Counted from the stretch's first letter, positions 25,800 to 35,196 are shown. The stretch is DNA of 64,000 nucleotides from Pseudoflavitalea sp. G-6-1-2 (GCF_012927185.1 NZ_JABBGB010000002.1:62001-126000), one strand, 5' to 3'. The notes: generated by a model from the letters alone, not told the origin. Numbers and translations: made by a program.

Positions 25800-27029
25800 C
25801 TACCCTGCAATATTCAACTTTCTGGCAATTGCCCAGCAGATCAGTGCCATTGTACAGATGCTGGCTCCGAGCAGTGATACGCCGGTCCATCCATAAGCTG
25901 CGTACATATTGGTAGTGCTCAGAGATCCGGCGGCACTGCCGATGGAGTAAAATATCATGTAACCTCCGGTGATGCGGCCTCTGGCCTCCGGTTTAATTTT
26001 CAGAATGATGCTTTGATTGGTTACGTGTACGGCCTGCAATCCAAAGTCGAATACAATGATGCCTGCCACCAGCATCCAGAGATGCGGAATGCCTCCATAG
26101 ATGAAGATCCAGGAGAGCAGCATTACTGCCAGTCCGATGCCGCTGGTCCATTGTGCCCATCCTTTGTCGGCGAGTTTGCCGGCCCTCACTGCGCCGAGAG
26201 CACCTGTTACGCCTGCGAGGCCAAACAATCCCACTTCAGAATGGCTCATGTAAAACGGCGCATCACTGAGTGGAAATACCATGGGTGTCCACAAAACAGT
26301 TGCTGCTCCGAAAATGAACATAGCGAGCAAACCTCTTACGAGCAATACCGGTGTGTTGAAAAATAAAGTGAATACAGATTTCAATAACTGAGGATAACTG
26401 CCTGTTGCTTTTGCTGGTGGAGTGGAAGGCAATTGACGGTACAACAGAAAGGAGAACAATAGTGTTGCGGAAGCAGAGAACAGGTATACGGTTCTCCATC
26501 CCGACCAGTCGGACAAGGTACCGGAAATGGTTCTTGCGAGCAGAATGCCGATAACGATGCCGCTGGTAACGGTTCCTACAACAGTGCCTCTGTCCCGATC
26601 CGTAGAGCGATTGGCGGCCAGCGCTACCATCGATTGAGCCACTACTGCCATCAATCCCATACCCATCATTGCGGCCAGCAGAATTATGGTAGAATGTGTA
26701 AAGCCAACGATCAGCAAGAATAAGGCAAGCAGTGCAAGTTGTGTTGAGATCAGTTTGCGGCTGTCCCAGAGATCACCGAGCGGAACCAGCAGCAGCAGTC
26801 CGATGCCGTAACCGATCTGCGTAAAACTGATCACCATGCCGGTGCGGGAAGATGGAATATTCATGTCGCGGCCAATGGCATCCAGCAAAGGTTGAGCGAA
26901 GTATACATTGGCTACCGAGAGTCCGCAACAAATAGCAAGCAACAGCACCAGGCCTGTACTAAGGCCCTGAAATGGGGCTGCGACAGATGTTTCAGCTATA
27001 TTCCCTCCTGTATTTGTATTTATTTTCAT
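25800..27029 (-). CDS. MFS transporter (drug/arabinose-efflux-like)
   Basis: A 409-residue major facilitator protein with 12 predicted membrane segments starting at about residue 28 (VLLLAICCGLSVANVYFAQPLLDAIG). The loop GDLWDSRKL between helices 2 and 3 is the MFS signature A. The start at ATG 27029 is chosen because the longer frame runs through the operator. It is divergent from an HxlR regulator, the usual layout for inducible efflux, and two matching dyads fill the gap. Export of a small toxic compound is likely; the compound is unknown. Confidence 0.92.
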   Translation of the reverse strand: MKINTNTGGNIAETSVAAPFQGLSTGLVLLLAICCGLSVANVYFAQPLLDAIGRDMNIPSSRTGMVISFTQIGYGIGLLLLVPLGDLWDSRKLISTQLALLALFLLIVGFTHSTIILLAAMMGMGLMAVVAQSMVALAANRSTDRDRGTVVGTVTSGIVIGILLARTISGTLSDWSGWRTVYLFSASATLLFSFLLYRQLPSTPPAKATGSYPQLLKSVFTLFFNTPVLLVRGLLAMFIFGAATVLWTPMVFPLSDAPFYMSHSEVGLFGLAGVTGALGAVRAGKLADKGWAQWTSGIGLAVMLLSWIFIYGGIPHLWMLVAGIIVFDFGLQAVHVTNQSIILKIKPEARGRITGGYMIFYSIGSAAGSLSTTNMYAAYGWTGVSLLGASICTMALICWAIARKLNIAG

Positions 27030-27036
27030 ATATTCG

Positions 27037-27085
27037 TACTTGTGATTTGCAAGTAAAACTATAGTGATACTTGCAAATTGCAAGT
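27037..27085. promoter_or_regulatory. Two dyad operators ACTTG-N7-CAAGT between MFS and HxlR genes
   Basis: TACTTGTGATTTGCAAGTA (27037-27055) and ACTTGCAAATTGCAAGT (27069-27085) share the ACTTG-N7-CAAGT dyad; the second is a near-perfect 17-base palindrome. Their centres are 31 bases apart, close to three helical turns, so dimers would sit on one face and repress both divergent genes. Confidence 0.7.
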
Positions 27086-27098
27086 TAAAGAAATCATA

Positions 27099-27509
27099 AT
27101 GAAGAAACTGAAACGCCGTTCCGATTGCCCCACCAGCAATACCCTCGATCTGCTGGGTGATAAATGGACATTCCTCCTGCTGCGGGATATGTTCTTTCAG
27201 GATAAAAGCCGGTATGGACAGTTTCTTACTTCCGATGAGAAGATCGCCACCAATATTCTGGCGGACAGACTGGAATTAATGGAAGAACATGGATTGGTAA
27301 AAACAAAGGTCTGTGCAGAGAACAAATCGCACAACGAATACATCCCTACTGCCAAAGCAGTGGATCTTTTGCCGATACTCGCCGAAATGATGATCTGGGG
27401 AAGCAAATATTTCGACAAGACCATTACTATCCCAACAGATCTGCTGAAGAAATTGAAACGCGATAAAGAAGGCACGCTGAAGGAGTACGCCGCTAAATTC
27501 AGGAAGTGA
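27099..27509 (+). CDS. HxlR (DUF24) family transcriptional regulator
   Basis: A 136-residue HxlR protein. The start at ATG 27099 (MKKLKRRSDCPTSNTLDLLGDKWTFLLL) puts Cys9 near the N-terminus, where redox- or quinone-sensing members carry the reactive Cys. The winged-helix signature is LLGDKW then ATNILADRLELMEEHGLV. It lies divergent from the MFS exporter with two shared dyads in the 69-base gap, so autoregulation and control of the exporter are both likely. It is convergent with the SulP gene. Confidence 0.93.
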   Translation: MKKLKRRSDCPTSNTLDLLGDKWTFLLLRDMFFQDKSRYGQFLTSDEKIATNILADRLELMEEHGLVKTKVCAENKSHNEYIPTAKAVDLLPILAEMMIWGSKYFDKTITIPTDLLKKLKRDKEGTLKEYAAKFRK

Positions 27510-27537
27510 ATGTGCTGTGAATGATATCGGAAATGCA

Positions 27538-29172
27538 TTACAGATTGCTACTTCTTTTCAGAGCGGCATCGAAACTGCCGGTAACGTTTGCTTTGCCAAT
27601 GGCAAAGAGCAATCTTGATCTTCGGAGTTCATCCATTACATGCTGATTGGTAATTTCTGAGAGTATCAATTTCGTTTTTCTCTTTTTACAATCTTTCAGT
27701 GCATCTTTTAACGCCTTGATGCCGGAGGCATCGATGAGCGGCACCTGTTTCATGCGAAGAATAAGCACTCTGGGCGGTTTTTCGATCTGCCGGAGCGCCT
27801 CCGTGAATTTGTACACTGCTCCAAAAAACAGTGGACCCTCGATCTCAAAAACTTCTACATCCATAGGCAAGTTGCGACTCTCCGTTGATTGACCGGTTTG
27901 CTTTACACTCAATACTTCGGTTTGTTTTACAAGGTTCTTCACAAAAAAAATCAGCGCAAGTATCATTCCTGTTTCGATAGCCACTGTAAGATCGATAAGA
28001 ACAGTTAAACCAAATGAAGCGAGTAATACCGTTACATCACCCGCAGATCCTTTGAGGATGGATCTGAAGTGTTGCCATTCACTCATATTGTATGCTACTA
28101 TTATTAGAATGCCTGCGAGTGTTGCCATTGGTACCAGCGCGGCCCATTTGCCCAGGAACAGCAGTATCAACAGCAGTGTGATGGCATGTATTATACCTGC
28201 AACGGGTGTCTGGGCTCCATTTTTAATATTGGTGGCAGTTCTCGCAATTGCTCCTGTGGCCGGTATTCCACCAAACAGCGATGAAAAAATATTGGCGGCG
28301 CCCTGTGCTATAAGTTCTGTGTTGGAATGATGCCTCTTGCCCGTCATGCCATCGGCAACTACTGCTGACAGTAATGATTCTATTGCTCCCAGCAGTGCAA
28401 TGGCAATAGCCGGCTGAAAGAGTTTTCTGATGGTGTCCAGATCAGGAATAGAAAAATGGGGAGCAGGAAAAGCTGAACTGATCTGTCCAAATCTGTCTGC
28501 AATGGTTTCTACGGGAAGATGCAGCCAATGCACAAGCATGGTTGTAATCAGCAGTGCTATCAGTGAACCGGGAATTTTATGTGTAATGCGCGGCCAGAAG
28601 ATCAGCAGTAATATGGTGAACAGTGCAAGTGCAACGCTATACCCGTTTATGGTTGCTATATGTGAAATGTATGCATGCAATCTGCCGGTGAGGTCGCCAG
28701 GGATTCTTTCAATTTTCAATCCCAGCACATCATTTACCTGAGTGAGTGCAATAATAAGTGCAATGCCGCTGGTAAATCCTACGATTAGCGGATATGGAAT
28801 GAAACGGATTACGGTGCCCAGTTTTGCCATCCCCATCAATATCAGCAAAATGCCCGCAATGAATGTTGCCGTAATCAGGCCACTCAAACCATATTGCTGA
28901 ACAATGCCTGCAACTATTACTACAAATGCACCGGTTGGTCCGCCTATCTGCACCGTGCTTCCTCCCATTGCTGAAATTATGAAACCTGCTATGATAGCTG
29001 TAATGATGCCGGTTTGAGGCGATACACCGGATGCAATTCCAAACGCAATGGCGAGTGGCAATGCTACAATGCCTACTATCAACCCTGCCTGCAGATCTTT
29101 ATAGAAAACCGGCAAACTGTAATTTTTCAATGCATCTGGTAGCGCCGGATAGAAATACTTTTCTTTTCGCAT
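27538..29172 (-). CDS. SulP family inorganic anion transporter with STAS domain
   Basis: A 544-residue SLC26/SulP protein. A membrane domain of about 12-14 segments spans residues 20-420, with the family entry motif (DLQAGLIVGIVALPLAIAFG) and the repeat VQIGGPTGAFVVIVAGI. The cytoplasmic STAS domain (about 435-540) carries LILRMKQVPLIDASGIKALK. The substrate could be sulfate, bicarbonate or a dicarboxylate; the sequence does not decide. No carbonic anhydrase or sulfate assimilation gene is adjacent. Confidence 0.94.
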   Translation of the reverse strand: MRKEKYFYPALPDALKNYSLPVFYKDLQAGLIVGIVALPLAIAFGIASGVSPQTGIITAIIAGFIISAMGGSTVQIGGPTGAFVVIVAGIVQQYGLSGLITATFIAGILLILMGMAKLGTVIRFIPYPLIVGFTSGIALIIALTQVNDVLGLKIERIPGDLTGRLHAYISHIATINGYSVALALFTILLLIFWPRITHKIPGSLIALLITTMLVHWLHLPVETIADRFGQISSAFPAPHFSIPDLDTIRKLFQPAIAIALLGAIESLLSAVVADGMTGKRHHSNTELIAQGAANIFSSLFGGIPATGAIARTATNIKNGAQTPVAGIIHAITLLLILLFLGKWAALVPMATLAGILIIVAYNMSEWQHFRSILKGSAGDVTVLLASFGLTVLIDLTVAIETGMILALIFFVKNLVKQTEVLSVKQTGQSTESRNLPMDVEVFEIEGPLFFGAVYKFTEALRQIEKPPRVLILRMKQVPLIDASGIKALKDALKDCKKRKTKLILSEITNQHVMDELRRSRLLFAIGKANVTGSFDAALKRSSNL

Positions 29173-29321
29173 AAAGGGGGTGATGCATAGTTAGTAAACA
29201 ATTAACCCAGCCGGACAGCACTGCACTGTTTTCAAGGGAGCGAATACGTCTGCAGACTGTCCGGACTCAGGTTATGGACGGTTCTAAATACACGGGAGTG
29301 GCTATAGAGTATAGGGGCTTC

Positions 29322-29933
29322 TTATTGTCTGATCCAGAATTTCAGCAATCCCTGTTCGTGCCATTCCTGCAATTTGAATGTGGGAGGAATTTCATCGTCC
29401 CAACTGCAGTACGTGGCAATTCTTACACCGGGTTGCAACACACTCAGCTCGTTGTAGAGATAGTGTGTGTAGTAATCATAGAGCTCTTTTGAAAACTCTA
29501 TGCTCTCATCGATCCGGTATGCACCGGGAATATTTTCAAAGAAAGCATTGTAGAAGAAGAAGCCATCAAAACTGCCGAGATCGAGCTGTGTGAAATTCTT
29601 ATGCAGGAAAGTGATGTTGGGCAATCCCAGATCATGTTTCAGCGCTTCTGCCCTTTCGATGAGACTGGCCCTTTGTTCTACGCCGTAGAAATGAGCATCG
29701 GATTTGTAAGAGGCGGCTGCAAGACAGAATTTTCCTATCCCGCTTCCGATATCGAGTATCTTCAGATTTTCGCGATGCGCCAGAAACTCAACTGATTTTC
29801 TGATAATGCGAAGCGGGGCCCAATGCACTTCGTTCAGTTCTGACGAAAGATCGGGAACCAGGCTGCAAAATTTGGTTTCAGAGCTAAAACACCCATCGCC
29901 ACTGCCGGATTTAGTATTTTTGGCGAGTTTCAT
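29322..29933 (-). CDS. Class I SAM-dependent methyltransferase
   Basis: A 203-residue methyltransferase of the Rossmann-like class. Motif I is ILDIGSGIGKFCLAAA (about 59-74), followed by an acidic residue after strand 2 (YGVEQRASL) and the motif DGFFFYNAFFEN near strand 4. The substrate is unknown. The ATG at 29933 is only four bases from a TAGCTTTG -7-like box (29945-29938), so transcripts may be nearly leaderless. It is divergent from a Crp/Fnr gene with a CRP-type dyad between them. Confidence 0.88.
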   Translation of the reverse strand: MKLAKNTKSGSGDGCFSSETKFCSLVPDLSSELNEVHWAPLRIIRKSVEFLAHRENLKILDIGSGIGKFCLAAASYKSDAHFYGVEQRASLIERAEALKHDLGLPNITFLHKNFTQLDLGSFDGFFFYNAFFENIPGAYRIDESIEFSKELYDYYTHYLYNELSVLQPGVRIATYCSWDDEIPPTFKLQEWHEQGLLKFWIRQ

Positions 29934-29990
29934 GCTGCAAAGCTATTGGCGATAGCGCTTACCTGAAACGCATATTTATCACCGGGAAAA

Positions 29991-30004
29991 GTGATTTATT
30001 TCAC
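29991..30004. promoter_or_regulatory. CRP-type dyad between methyltransferase and Crp/Fnr genes
   Basis: GTGA-TTTATT-TCAC has the half-sites and 6-base spacing of CRP-family operators. ATCAC at 29978-29982 pairs with GTGAT at 29991-29995 as a second overlapping dyad. The site is 24 bases ahead of the Crp/Fnr ATG, suited to autoregulation. Confidence 0.55.
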
Positions 30005-30027
30005 CTTTTCCTATTTATTTATTGCAT

Positions 30028-30735
30028 ATGAGTATCAGAGAAATCTTTCCTATCGATAAATGGGATTTCAAAAGTGAATCCATTCTCGCAAATCTGCCCG
30101 AGGAAGATTTTGCATTGCTCACTGCGCATGAGGTGGTAAATTCTTACGCAAAAGGTGAGATCATTTTCAGAGAGAACTTCTACCCTACCGGCATCTTCTA
30201 CATCCGTGCGGGAAAAGTGAAGAAATTCAAACGGCTCGATTCGCGTGGTGAGCAGATCATCTACGTGGCCAATGCCGGTGAACTGGTAGGCTATCATGCC
30301 ATACTTTCCGAAGAAAGGTATCCGGATTCGGCCTCTGCGCTGGAAGCCTGTGTTATCAGCTTCATTCCGAAGGAAGATTTTCTCGCAGCCATTCAGCAAT
30401 CCAATATTCTCAAGGGACGATTACTGAAAACACTCAGCCACGAATTTGCAGTACTGGCCAACGGCATGGCGCTTTTTGCTCAAAGAACAGTGCGGGAGCG
30501 ACTGGCTTTGCAACTGATAGTGCTGAGAGAAAAATATAAGCAGGATTTTCAACCGGGCATGCAGGTAGAAATAGATATGTCGAGAGAAGACCTGGCCAAT
30601 CTGGTGGGAACTGCCAGAGAGAATATCATCCGAACCCTGTCTGAATTCAAGTCAGCCGGCATGCTGGCTACCAAAGGAAGCAAAATCATCATCTACGATA
30701 TTAAGAAACTGATCGAGCTGGCGAATTACAAATAA
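30028..30735 (+). CDS. Crp/Fnr family transcriptional regulator
   Basis: A 235-residue full-length Crp/Fnr protein; the ATG at 30028 is preferred to a TTG two codons earlier. The N-terminal beta-roll (EIIFRENFYPTGIFYIRAGKVKKFKR) is followed by the long dimer helix and a winged helix-turn-helix (about 180-225: DMSREDLANLVGTARENIIRTLSEF), whose EDLA-x-x-VG-x-x-RE-x-x-x-R motif is typical of Fnr-like DNA readers. No Fnr-type cysteine cluster is visible at the N-terminus, so oxygen sensing by an iron-sulfur cluster is unlikely. Its stop is three bases from that of the LacI gene. Confidence 0.92.
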   Translation: MSIREIFPIDKWDFKSESILANLPEEDFALLTAHEVVNSYAKGEIIFRENFYPTGIFYIRAGKVKKFKRLDSRGEQIIYVANAGELVGYHAILSEERYPDSASALEACVISFIPKEDFLAAIQQSNILKGRLLKTLSHEFAVLANGMALFAQRTVRERLALQLIVLREKYKQDFQPGMQVEIDMSREDLANLVGTARENIIRTLSEFKSAGMLATKGSKIIIYDIKKLIELANYK

Positions 30736-30738
30736 GGT

Positions 30739-31752
30739 TCAGCTTGAACTGCGGACTATCAGTTGCGTTTTCAGCACCTTGATCATGCTTTTCCATTCGT
30801 TCACGTCGCGCTTCATCTGATCGATCAGCATTTGCGTGGCTACCTTGCCTATTTCTTTCACCGGTTGGGCAACGGTGGTGAGCGCCGGTTCAATCAATCC
30901 CGATACAAAATCATTGCTGAAGCCCACCACTGCTACATCTCCGGGGATGCGCAGTCCTGCTTTTTTGATGGCGAGAATGGTTTCGATAGCGGTAGGATCG
31001 TTCACTGCGAAGATGGCATCGGGTCTGTTTGGAAGACTCAACAAGTGGTTCACATAGATCTTCACTTTCTCTACATTCAGGTCGTAGTGAATGATCAGTT
31101 CTTCATCGATTGGGATATCGTGCTTTTTCAATGCAGCCTTGTAGCCATTGAGACGGCGTGCGGAGATCACCAGTGAAGGCGGGCCTGCAATATGTGCGAT
31201 GCGTTTATGCCCGCGGAGAATCAGGTGTTCCACTGCATGGAAGGCGCCATCATAATCGTCTACTATCACTTTGGGAACATTCATTTCGTCGCAAACCCTG
31301 TTGAAGAAAACGATGGGAATTCCTTTACGCTGAAATACTTTGAGATGGTCGAAGTTCTTTGTTTCGCGGGTGATGGAGATCAGCACACCATCTACCTGAT
31401 TGGCGAGCATCACTTTTGTATTGGCTACTTCTGTTTCGTAGGTTTCGTTACTCTGACAGATCACAGTGTTGTATCCCGCTCTGGTAGCCACTTCCTGCAC
31501 TTCCATGATTATCTGCGGAAAGAAAGAGCTCATGAATTCGGGAACAATGATGCCGATGGTATTTGTTTTGTGTGTAATGAGACTGATGGCATGCATGTTC
31601 CGTTGGTAGTCGGACTGTGCTGCATATTCCAGCACCGCTTCGCGGGTCTGTTCGCTAACGCTCTTATGTCCGGTCAATGCCCTGGACACTGTGGACTTCG
31701 ACAGATTGAGAGCCTTCGCAATATCGATGATGGTAACCTGACGCCTTTTCAA
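30739..31752 (-). CDS. LacI family transcriptional regulator of the glycan-utilisation operon
   Basis: A 337-residue LacI/GalR regulator. The N-terminal helix-turn-helix VTIIDIAKALNLSKSTVSRAL is followed by a hinge and a periplasmic-binding-protein-like domain (GIIVPEFMSSFFPQII ... VDDYDGAFHAVEHL ... HIAGP). A stop codon lies two codons upstream and no ATG precedes the helix-turn-helix, so TTG at 31752 must be the start. It is divergent from the SusC-to-symporter operon, with a strong double operator 39 bases upstream, so it most likely represses that operon and itself until an imported sugar binds. Confidence 0.95.
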   Translation of the reverse strand: MKRRQVTIIDIAKALNLSKSTVSRALTGHKSVSEQTREAVLEYAAQSDYQRNMHAISLITHKTNTIGIIVPEFMSSFFPQIIMEVQEVATRAGYNTVICQSNETYETEVANTKVMLANQVDGVLISITRETKNFDHLKVFQRKGIPIVFFNRVCDEMNVPKVIVDDYDGAFHAVEHLILRGHKRIAHIAGPPSLVISARRLNGYKAALKKHDIPIDEELIIHYDLNVEKVKIYVNHLLSLPNRPDAIFAVNDPTAIETILAIKKAGLRIPGDVAVVGFSNDFVSGLIEPALTTVAQPVKEIGKVATQMLIDQMKRDVNEWKSMIKVLKTQLIVRSSS

Positions 31753-31790
31753 TTTTCAGATTTGGCACAAGTAACGAATTAATGCGCATT

Positions 31791-31827
31791 CGTGGGAACA
31801 TTCCCGTAAAATGGGAATGTTCCCACG
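31791..31827. promoter_or_regulatory. Double LacI-type operator controlling the glycan operon
   Basis: Two arms of 15 bases, CGTGGGAACATTCCC and its exact complement GGGAATGTTCCCACG, are separated by 7 bases. Each arm contains a LacI-type palindrome GGGAAYRTTCCC, so there are two operators with centres 19 bases apart. The rest of the 264-base divergent gap also has a 9-bp dyad (AAAAGATTT 31869-31877 / AAATCTTTT 31893-31901) and no gene. Confidence 0.8.
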
Positions 31828-32016
31828 GAAATTTTAATGCTTTTTTCTTGCTGGAGAGCGTAAACTTCAAAAGATTTGGATCTGCAAACCTTAAATCTTT
31901 TCCTGTAACAGGCATTTTATTCATAGTCTGAAAACTTTTCAACCAAAAGTCTACGATTGCCGATGTGCTTTTATCCAAAACTGAATCACATCGTTGTTTA
32001 TTAAAGTTGACCCCAT

Positions 32017-35000
32017 ATGAAAAAACGATTTGCGGCCCCTGCTTCCGGTCTATTTCTGCTCGTCTGCCTGCTGGTGACTGCCGCGGGTGTGAGGGCACAG
32101 GAAAATGCTCCGCGTTATTCAAAAACAGTTACAGGCCTTATCACCAATGCGAAAGGCGAGCCCATCGATGGTGCTTCCGTTCAGGTGAAAGGAAAAAAAT
32201 GGGGAGCCATCGCCAATACCAATGGCGTGTACAATCTGGTGATCCCCGACTCCATCAATGTGATGCTGATTTTCTCAGCCACCAATTACCTCAGCAAAGA
32301 GATCCGTTTACCTGCTCAGCAATCGGTGATGAATGCAAAGCTCGAAGAAACTGCACAATCCCTCGAAGATGTGGTAGTGATCGGCTACGGCACCGTGAAG
32401 AAGAAAGATGTTACCGGTGCAGTTGCAACGGCGAACATGGCTGATCTGAAGAAAGCGCCCGTGAACAATTTCGCGGAAGCCCTTGCAGGCCGCATTTCAG
32501 GCGTGCAGGTGAGTTCTTCCGACGGACAACCGGGCAGTGAACTGCAGATCATCATCCGTGGCAACAACTCTGTAACGCAGGATAACTCTCCGCTGTACGT
32601 GATCGATGGTTTTCCGGTAGAGACCGCTTCGGCCAATCTGATAAATCCTGAAGAGATCGAGTCGATCGAAACTTTGAAAGATGCGTCTGCCACCGCCATC
32701 TACGGTGCGCGTGGCGCCAATGGTGTTATCATCATCACCACTAAAAAAGGAAAGATCGGCGCTCCCGTGATTACTTACGATGGCTGGGTGGGCATGCATC
32801 AGAACATCAAAAAGCAGGAGCTGATGAGCCCTTACGAATATGTGAAGATGCAGCTCGAAATGAGTCCCGTACTGAACACGCCCATCTTTCTGAACAATGG
32901 GAAAACACTCGACTCCTACAAAGATGTGAAAGGCGCCGACTGGCAGGACCTGATCTTCCGCAATGGTCTCGTTCACAGTCATAGTCTGGCTGTACGTGGC
33001 GGAACCGACAAAACGCGTTACTCGCTTTCAGGATCACTGCTCGATCAGGAAGGAATGATCATCAACAGCGGGTTCAGGCGTTACCAGGGCAGGTTCTCCA
33101 TCGATCAGACCATCAATACCAAACTCAAAGCAGGTGTGAATATCAACTACACTGCTTACAAAAGATATGGAACCATCGCTGCTGAATCTCAGGGCAGTCC
33201 TACTGCCACTATGATGTACAGCGTGTGGGGATACAGACCGGTAACCGGCGATTCGGAAAGCAGTCTCGAAGACCTGCTCTTCGATCCCAGTGTAGATCCG
33301 AATACAGATTTCAGGATCAATCCGGTGCTGAGTACCAAAAACGAATACAATCCGCTATTCAACAATACGCTGATCATAAATGCCTATGTTGATTACAAAC
33401 TCAGCAAATACCTGAGTTTCCGTGCAACCGGTGGTGTTACCAAAACGCAGATCCGCCGCGAGATCTTCAATAATTCATCCACACGCGGCGGGCATCCGCG
33501 CAATAATCAGGGAGTGAATGGAACCATCACCAATACAGATCTTACCAATCTGCTGAACGAAAACACACTTACGTATAACCGAAGATTCAATAAAGATCAT
33601 AACCTGAATGTACTGGCTGGATTTACCGTGCAGGACATCACCGGAAATATCAATGGATTCACTGCCATGCAGGTGCCTACCGAAGCGCTCGGCATTAAAG
33701 GTTTGGGACAGGGAATCGTAACCGTATCTCCTACCTACGCACCTGCCAGTGGATTGCTGAGCTATCTGGGAAGGATCAATTACGGTTTTAAATCGAAATA
33801 CCTGCTCACGCTGAGTTTCCGTGCAGACGGATCTTCAAAATTCCCAAGGGACAATCGCTGGGCATATTTCCCCTCCGGTGCATTTGCATGGAGACTGGTG
33901 GATGAGAAATTCATGAAGCAGTTCGATTGGCTCTCCGATGCAAAAGTTCGTGTAGGCTATGGTACCACCGGCAATAACCGCGTGAATGACTTCTCTGCAT
34001 GGTCTTCGCTGGAGATCAATCCCACTTCGGGTTACAGCTATGGCAATGCGCCTGGTCAGGGTATGGTGCCGGTGAATCTCGGCAACGACAAACTGAAATG
34101 GGAAACCACTACGCAATCCAATATCGGACTGGATCTCGGTTTCTTCAACAACAGAATAATGCTCACCACCGACTACTATTACAAGAAAACCAGCGACCTG
34201 CTGCTGAATGCAACGCTTGCTCCGTCACAAGGGTTTCTCACCGGTTATAAAAATGTAGGAAAGGTGTCGAACGAAGGCATAGAGTTTACACTCAATACAA
34301 AGAATATTCAGACTAAGAATTTCAGCTGGAGCTCCGGTTTCAACATAGCTTTCAACCGCAACAAAGTACTTGCACTGAACGATGGCGAATCGAGCCTTGC
34401 AACAAGAGTAACCTGGGGTAATTTCAATTCTGCGTTTCCCTATATCGCAGTACCCGGAAATCCGATCGCACTTTTCTATGGCATGCTCTTCGACGGCGTG
34501 TATCAGTACAGCGATTTCGACAAAACATCTGCCGGCACATATGTGCTGAAAGCAGGCATCACAGACAATGGACTTGCACGCGATAAAGTGCAGCCTGGTT
34601 CCATCAAATTCAGAGACCTCAACGGCGATAACCACATCGATGATAAAGACCTTACCATTATCGGCAACCCCAACCCTATTCACTTCGGAGGCTTCACCAA
34701 CAATTTCGCCTGGAAGAATTTCGACCTCAATGTATTCTTCCAGTGGAGTTATGGAAACGATCTGCTGAATGCCAACCGGATTGAATTTGAAGGCGGTGAT
34801 CCCACCACGAGGAACCTGCTCAATATGTTCAAATCGTTTGAGCAAAGATGGACTCCCGAAAATCAAACCAACGACCTGTACAGGGTTGGTGGACAGGGCC
34901 CCGCTTATTATTCATCACGCACTATCGAAGATGGCTCTTACCTGCGACTGAAAACAGTTTCGTTGGGATACAATCTCCCGGACAAAACCATGAAACGCTG

Positions 35001-35175
35001 GAAGATGAAATCGCTGCGACTCTATTTCGCTGCGCAGAATCTGATCACCTGGACCAACTACTCAGGCATCGACCCTGAAGTGAATACCAGACCCGGAGCG
35101 CTCACTCCCGGATTCGACTTCTCACCTTATCCAAGAACACGCACATTGACCTTCGGCCTGAATGCTGCTTTTTAA
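32017..35175 (+). CDS. SusC/RagA family TonB-linked outer membrane glycan transporter
   Basis: A 1052-residue SusC without an STN domain. Signal peptide to about residue 28 (AGVRAQ), carboxypeptidase-regulatory-like domain (about 38-115, VTGLITNAKGEPIDGASVQVKG), TonB box region VVVIGYGTVKKKDVTG, plug with LYVIDGFPVETA and LKDASATAIYGARGANGVI, then a beta-barrel ending ...TLTFGLNAAF. The absence of STN fits control by LacI rather than an ECF/FecR pair. It is the first gene of the operon and the importer for oligosaccharides cut at the surface. Confidence 0.96.
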   Translation: MKKRFAAPASGLFLLVCLLVTAAGVRAQENAPRYSKTVTGLITNAKGEPIDGASVQVKGKKWGAIANTNGVYNLVIPDSINVMLIFSATNYLSKEIRLPAQQSVMNAKLEETAQSLEDVVVIGYGTVKKKDVTGAVATANMADLKKAPVNNFAEALAGRISGVQVSSSDGQPGSELQIIIRGNNSVTQDNSPLYVIDGFPVETASANLINPEEIESIETLKDASATAIYGARGANGVIIITTKKGKIGAPVITYDGWVGMHQNIKKQELMSPYEYVKMQLEMSPVLNTPIFLNNGKTLDSYKDVKGADWQDLIFRNGLVHSHSLAVRGGTDKTRYSLSGSLLDQEGMIINSGFRRYQGRFSIDQTINTKLKAGVNINYTAYKRYGTIAAESQGSPTATMMYSVWGYRPVTGDSESSLEDLLFDPSVDPNTDFRINPVLSTKNEYNPLFNNTLIINAYVDYKLSKYLSFRATGGVTKTQIRREIFNNSSTRGGHPRNNQGVNGTITNTDLTNLLNENTLTYNRRFNKDHNLNVLAGFTVQDITGNINGFTAMQVPTEALGIKGLGQGIVTVSPTYAPASGLLSYLGRINYGFKSKYLLTLSFRADGSSKFPRDNRWAYFPSGAFAWRLVDEKFMKQFDWLSDAKVRVGYGTTGNNRVNDFSAWSSLEINPTSGYSYGNAPGQGMVPVNLGNDKLKWETTTQSNIGLDLGFFNNRIMLTTDYYYKKTSDLLLNATLAPSQGFLTGYKNVGKVSNEGIEFTLNTKNIQTKNFSWSSGFNIAFNRNKVLALNDGESSLATRVTWGNFNSAFPYIAVPGNPIALFYGMLFDGVYQYSDFDKTSAGTYVLKAGITDNGLARDKVQPGSIKFRDLNGDNHIDDKDLTIIGNPNPIHFGGFTNNFAWKNFDLNVFFQWSYGNDLLNANRIEFEGGDPTTRNLLNMFKSFEQRWTPENQTNDLYRVGGQGPAYYSSRTIEDGSYLRLKTVSLGYNLPDKTMKRWKMKSLRLYFAAQNLITWTNYSGIDPEVNTRPGALTPGFDFSPYPRTRTLTFGLNAAF

Positions 35176-35196
35176 ATCATGATTAACTACATTAAC

